Assembly (NCBI GenBank): GCA_022564135.1
Contig: JADFLZ010000059.1
Location: 1 to 9,176, forward strand
Origin: Candidatus Zixiibacteriota bacterium
GTDB lineage: Bacteria > Zixibacteria > MSB-5A5 > GN15 > FEB-12
Length of the DNA stretch: 9,176 nucleotides
Direction of reading: 5' to 3'
The translations under genes and the position numbers were made by a program. The notes under the pieces are model-generated. The model was given only the letters and a program-made list of their open reading frames with translations, did not search any database and had not been told where the DNA came from. Positions 6,555 to 9,176 of the stretch are shown piece by piece; the stretch's first letter is position 1, and each line of letters opens with the position of its first letter.

Positions 6555-7583
6555 CTAAAACATGCTTTGCTGATTGGAAGAGCCGGGCAATTTCAGTCCC
6601 AGATGACGGGCTGCCGAATCGGAAGCCATGCGGCCTCGATTGGTCCGCTGAATATAACCGATTTTAAGTAGAAACGGCTCTACCATATCAACCAGAGTAT
6701 CTACTTCTTCATTCAAAGTTGCGCCGAGCGCCTCGATACCAACCGGGCCGCCATTGTAGTATTCAATGACAACCTTGAGAAGTTTGCGGTCGAGCGGGTC
6801 AAGCCCGGCAGAGTCGATACCTTCGGCCTCAAGTGCTTCACAGGTTATAGCAGTTTCAATAATACCGTCCCCTTTGACAGCGGCGTAATCACGAACTCTT
6901 CTTAATAATCTGTTGGCCACTCTGGGAGTGCCGCGCGCTCGTCCGGCGATATCTCCGGCCGACTCTGTATCTATGGTCGTTTCAAGCAGTTTCGAAGAAC
7001 GTAATACTATCTGCTTTAATTCATCCGGCGGATAAAAATCTATGTGATAGTAAAGCCCGAACCTGTCGCGAAGCGGCGCTGAGAGCATTCCGGCCCGGGT
7101 AGTGGCGCCTATCAGCGTAAATCTTTCCAGCGGTACGTTTATGACTTTGGCAAAGGCTCCCTTATCGACTACAAAATCAACCTTGAAATCCTCCATGGCC
7201 GGATATAAGAACTCTTCAATTGACGGAGAAAGCCGGTGGATTTCATCGATAAACAATACGTCCCCTTCTTTAAGCGTGGTCAGAATCCCCATAAGATCGC
7301 CGGTACGATGCAGTGCCGGCCCCGCCGTAGAATAAAGCTTGGAGCCCATCTCGTTGGCTATGATATGTGCCAGAGTCGTTTTGCCCAGGCCGGGCGGCCC
7401 GTAAAAAAGAGTATGCTCGATTGGCTCCTGGCGCTGCCGGGCGGCATCGAGCGCTACTTTAAGCTTTCCGCGTAACACATTCTGCCCTATATACTCGTCG
7501 AGGCTCTTAGGACGCAACGAAAGCTGTAACAAATCCTCTTCCGGTTCAATCTGACTGGCTGATACGACGCGTTCGCGGCTCAA
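6555..7583 (-). CDS. ruvB: Holliday junction branch migration ATPase RuvB
   Basis: RuvB is the hexameric AAA+ motor that, loaded by RuvA, drives Holliday-junction branch migration. The 342-residue protein has everything expected: Walker A GPPGLGKTT at 62-70, Walker B LFIDEIH at 110-116, sensor 1 GATTRAG at 159-165, the Arg finger R174 in LRDRFG, sensor 2 GTPRVANRLLRR with R221, and the C-terminal winged helix (NGGPVGIEALGATLNEE to GYIQRTNRGRMA). The protein ends in a short polar tail finishing QQSMF, which resembles a sliding-clamp binding motif. Translation starts at TTG, three bases after the ruvA stop codon and in the same frame, with AGGGAG eight bases upstream. No better ATG lies near, and the N-terminus SRERVVSASQ fits family starts. 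Confidence 0.97.
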   Translation of the reverse strand: MSRERVVSASQIEPEEDLLQLSLRPKSLDEYIGQNVLRGKLKVALDAARQRQEPIEHTLFYGPPGLGKTTLAHIIANEMGSKLYSTAGPALHRTGDLMGILTTLKEGDVLFIDEIHRLSPSIEEFLYPAMEDFKVDFVVDKGAFAKVINVPLERFTLIGATTRAGMLSAPLRDRFGLYYHIDFYPPDELKQIVLRSSKLLETTIDTESAGDIAGRARGTPRVANRLLRRVRDYAAVKGDGIIETAITCEALEAEGIDSAGLDPLDRKLLKVVIEYYNGGPVGIEALGATLNEEVDTLVDMVEPFLLKIGYIQRTNRGRMASDSAARHLGLKLPGSSNQQSMF

Positions 7584-7586
7584 GTT

Positions 7587-8249
7587 TTAGGCTCCCTTTT
7601 TTAGCGGTTCACTTTTCATTTCGTTTTTGAAAATGAATGAAATCAACTCTTCACTATTACTAATATCAGCTTTCACTCTCAGGGCCGAATCAATCATCCT
7701 CCGGGCTTCACTCTGATTATACTGCAATTGCAGCAGGACTTCCATAGCTTCGTCTTCGAAATTTGAAGAAACTTTACTTTTGCCGGACTTGGCCAGCGGT
7801 TCATCTTCTCTGGATAAAGCAAATTTGGCCGTCTTGCCGTGCAGCTGAGCTATTATCTTGTCAGCCAGTCTGCCGCCCACACCGGGCAGCCGGCAAAGCT
7901 CGGTCGAGTCCCGGTTTTCGATAGCCGCTGCTATATCTTTGATAGGTATAGTAAGTGACCGCAGCGCTTTTTTGACTCCCATGCCCTGCACCTGTGTAAA
8001 CAGCAGGAAAAATTCGCGGGCGATGGGGTCGGTAAAGCCGACTAATCTCGGGTACAGATAAGTTTTTCTTTCGCCGGCTTCGATAAAATTTATAGTTTCA
8101 AAAGTGATTGACTGACCGACTTTGCCTGATTTTTTTAAACGTTCGGCCAGCGCTGAAGGGACTTTTACCTCGTAGAATACGCCGCCGTTTTCAACTAAGG
8201 CCGAGTCTTCGTTAATTTCGGCCAGCTTACCCCGGATTCTGCTAATCAT
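7587..8249 (-). CDS. ruvA: Holliday junction binding protein RuvA
   Basis: RuvA forms a tetramer that holds the Holliday junction in square-planar form and loads RuvB. The N-terminal OB-fold domain occupies about 1-70 (MISRIRGKL start; YEVKVPS). Two helix-hairpin-helix motifs follow: VQGMGVKKALRSL near 87-99 and LPGVGGRLADKIIAQL at 121-136. After a polar linker (about 145-163), the UBA-like domain III that contacts RuvB occupies about 164-208. At 220 residues it is a little longer than E. coli RuvA (203). The region holding the E. coli acidic pin (E55, D56) is longer here and reads EAGERKTYLYPRLVGF; E57 and E60 may play that part. The ATG overlaps the ruvC stop by four bases (ATGA), with an AGGCGGT-like site upstream. 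Confidence 0.96.
   Translation of the reverse strand: MISRIRGKLAEINEDSALVENGGVFYEVKVPSALAERLKKSGKVGQSITFETINFIEAGERKTYLYPRLVGFTDPIAREFFLLFTQVQGMGVKKALRSLTIPIKDIAAAIENRDSTELCRLPGVGGRLADKIIAQLHGKTAKFALSREDEPLAKSGKSKVSSNFEDEAMEVLLQLQYNQSEARRMIDSALRVKADISNSEELISFIFKNEMKSEPLKKGA
7592..7597 (-). promoter_or_regulatory. Ribosome binding site deciding the TTG start of ruvB
   Basis: AGGGAG on the minus strand, within the last codons of ruvA, lies eight bases before the TTG at 7583. This is a standard spacing and supports a TTG start where no ATG is available nearby. Confidence 0.6.
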
Positions 8250-8743
8250 ATTGCTACCGCCTGGGTCCTGTTAATCGCCTGCAGATGACACCAGGCCACC
8301 GCCAGCGCATCGGCCACATCGGGCGGTTCGGGCAGAGATTTCAGTCCCATATTAGTCTGCACCGCTTTTTGCATCTGCTCTTTGGTGGCGCGGCCATGGC
8401 CGGTCAGAGATTTCTTGATACGGGTCGAAGCGTACGAAACTACCTGAAGACCCGCCTCGGCAGCTTTAAAGATCATCAGCCCGCGGGCGTGGGCCATGAT
8501 TATCGATGTCTTGGGGTGGTTGAAATGCGAGTAAAGTTCTTCGATAGCCATCACATCCGGTTTGAATTGCTTCAGTACAGAATCGAACTCCCGCCCTATT
8601 TCTACCAGGCGATTGTCCATTTCAGCTTTAGCATTGGTACGTATTATGCCGGCCTCGATAATGTTCATATCGCTGCCACTAAGGCTTTCGATAATTCCGT
8701 AACCGCTAATGTTCAGACCCGGGTCAATGCCAAGTACTCGCAT
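8246..8743 (-). CDS. ruvC: Crossover junction endodeoxyribonuclease RuvC
   Basis: RuvC is a dimeric RNase H-fold, magnesium-dependent nuclease that cuts Holliday junctions symmetrically. The 165-residue protein has all four catalytic acids: D7 in LGIDPG, E68 in AIEEL, and D142 and D145 in PPDVADALAVA (E. coli D7, E66, D138, D141). The basic DNA-contact stretch KKSLTGHGRATKEQM lies at 110-124, and NHPKTSIIMAHARG at 75-88 matches the dimer helix. It is the first gene of the ruvCAB set. The ATG is fixed by the family start MRVLGIDPG. No Shine-Dalgarno site precedes it, and the nearest upstream AT-rich promoter-like box is TATAAA about 25 bases before the ATG. The regulator gene yebC, often placed just before ruvC in bacteria, is not in the 433 bases visible. 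Confidence 0.97.
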   Translation of the reverse strand: MRVLGIDPGLNISGYGIIESLSGSDMNIIEAGIIRTNAKAEMDNRLVEIGREFDSVLKQFKPDVMAIEELYSHFNHPKTSIIMAHARGLMIFKAAEAGLQVVSYASTRIKKSLTGHGRATKEQMQKAVQTNMGLKSLPEPPDVADALAVAWCHLQAINRTQAVAI

Positions 8744-8823
8744 GGCAAGAATTAGCTGCCAAAAGCCTTTTATATCAACTAAAACAAGCTCTTTTGTTCA
8801 GTATGTGATAGAGGGTAATTATC
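8744..8823 (-). promoter_or_regulatory. Leader of the ruvCAB operon, possible weak promoter
   Basis: This AT-rich stretch precedes ruvC on the minus strand. TATAAA (minus strand, 8769-8774) is a five-of-six match to a sigma-70 -10 box. No good -35 box lies at 16-18 bases from it; TGAACA lies about 20 bases away. It is offered only as a candidate, and the initiation site may lie elsewhere. Confidence 0.28.
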
Positions 8824-8883
8824 GTCACCCTGAGCCTGCGTTAGTCCCAAGTCCGCCATGGCGGATGGGGGGCGAAGGGTCGA
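8824..8883. repeat. GTCACCCTGAGC...GAAGGGTCGA hairpin element with inner palindrome
   Basis: The outer arms ACCCT (8827-8831) and AGGGT (8876-8880) frame a perfect 14-base palindrome, TCCGCCATGGCGGA (8852-8865), itself flanked by a CCC and a GGG run. The tips GTCACCCTGAGCC and GAAGGGTCG are those I recall from a widespread family of intergenic repeats, in which the tips usually sit close together. Here about 35 bases separate them. No coding sequence is plausible through it. Confidence 0.65.
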
Positions 8884-8893
8884 AAGCTTAGTG

Positions 8894-8903
8894 GGCGGCC
8901 GCC
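8894..8903. repeat. 10-base GC palindrome
   Basis: GGCGGCCGCC is perfectly self-complementary and lies between two larger hairpin elements. A second GCC...GGC pairing (GCCAATGGC) follows directly. It may be a remnant of another repeat copy. Confidence 0.45.
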
Positions 8904-8938
8904 AATGGCGTGTCCTCATCTTCCCCTTGGTAGGATGG

Positions 8939-8984
8939 ATTCCCGACTACTCCCAGTGTCTTCGCACTGGACTAAAGCGGGAAT
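8939..8984. repeat. ATTCCCG...CGGGAAT element with a second hairpin inside
   Basis: The outer arms ATTCCCG (8939-8945) and CGGGAAT (8978-8984) enclose a perfect inner stem, CCAGTG (8953-8958) and CACTGG (8965-8970), with the loop TCTTCG. The bases between the stems (TACTC and ACTA) also pair in part. The tips match the common ATTCCCGC...GCGGGAATGAC type of dispersed bacterial repeat. No T tract follows on either strand, so a terminator role is not favoured. Confidence 0.68.
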
Positions 8985-9134
8985 GACATAATTGGGTTCG
9001 TTTTGTCATATTTTACTTTTCCCCTATCAAAAGTTGTTGGCTTTTTGCTCAAAGTCGTAATGGCATTCAGGTATAAACCTAACTTCTCTATTTTAGACCG
9101 GTGAAAGTATTATGCGTTGAGAGTGGAGGGATTT
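8985..9134. other. Intergenic stretch with no gene seen
   Basis: There is no credible open frame and no tRNA or other RNA gene that I recognise. A small AGGT-(4)-ACCT inverted repeat lies at about 9069-9080 (minus-strand reading). The stretch may hold the promoter of a gene beyond the window, but no box pair is convincing. Confidence 0.5.
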
Positions 9135-9176
9135 TGCGGGGATCCCACCGCTATCAAGTGGGCCTCCTCGGCCGCA
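9135..9176. repeat. Structured inverted repeat cut by the window edge
   Basis: The outer arms TGCGG (9135-9139) and CCGCA (9172-9176) enclose inner arms CCCAC (9144-9148) and GTGGG (9158-9162) with a nine-base loop. The right arm reaches the last base of the window, so the element may extend further. It differs in sequence from the other three elements. Confidence 0.5.

Noticed and set aside
8285..8891. Plus-strand open frames opposite ruvC and running into the gap
   Set aside because: They are antisense to a ruvC with all catalytic residues, and the second runs through hairpin repeats, so neither is a likely gene.
9112..9176. ATG at 9112 as start of a plus-strand gene leaving the window
   Set aside because: The frame reads ATG CGT TGA and stops at once; other plus frames have no start with a ribosome site before the edge.
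8744..9176. CRISPR array or tRNA in the gap upstream of ruvC
   Set aside because: The hairpins differ in sequence and spacing, there is no regular repeat-spacer pattern, and no cloverleaf with T-arm or acceptor end can be drawn.

Overview
The window is a bacterial chromosomal segment of moderate GC content with eleven protein genes, all on the minus strand, and it looks like housekeeping core genome. In the direction of transcription (high to low coordinates) the order is ruvC, ruvA, ruvB, a 94-residue unknown, queA, ispD, ispF, a DedA-family membrane protein, ddl, a HAD-family hydrolase and an M42 metallopeptidase. The MEP isoprenoid genes and D-Ala-D-Ala ligase show a peptidoglycan-containing bacterium. 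The phylum cannot be fixed from the sequence. The gene mix, the uneven use of Shine-Dalgarno sites and the hairpin repeats in the gaps would suit an uncultured lineage of the FCB/Zixibacteria type, but that is only a guess.

Region 8744-9176, upstream of ruvC, is noncoding. It holds a run of inverted-repeat elements: a GTCACCCTGAGC...GAAGGGTC type with a 14-bp palindrome inside it, a 10-bp GC palindrome, an ATTCCCG...CGGGAAT element with a second perfect hairpin inside, and a structured sequence cut by the window edge. Region 6555-8743 is a complete ruvCAB operon for Holliday-junction resolution (ATGA overlap between ruvC and ruvA; ruvB begins at TTG one codon after the ruvA stop and in the same frame). 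Region 6262-6554 is a gap with another hairpin repeat, related to the GTCATTGCGAG...GCAATCTC type, followed on the minus strand by a T6 tract. Region 4834-6261 holds the unknown gene and queA (queuosine tRNA modification).

Region 1214-4777 is a tightly packed block of five genes, each overlapping the next by 8, 8, 4 or 1 bases. IspD and IspF supply precursors of isoprenoids, including undecaprenyl phosphate. DedA-family proteins include undecaprenyl-phosphate recycling flippases, and Ddl makes the D-Ala-D-Ala of the peptidoglycan precursor. The block may therefore join lipid-carrier supply and recycling to cell-wall precursor synthesis. The HAD hydrolase at its end has an altered catalytic motif I. 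The M42 aminopeptidase (48-1121) follows a 92-base gap and has its own good ribosome binding site. The last 47 bases (1-47) show no gene or clear terminator.

I found no phage, transposase, CRISPR, toxin-antitoxin or defence genes, and nothing I would call a new multi-gene system. The best leads are the repeat cluster, a clamp-binding-like QQSMF tail on RuvB, the DedA-centred envelope operon, and unusual residues in the HAD, QueA and RuvA proteins.
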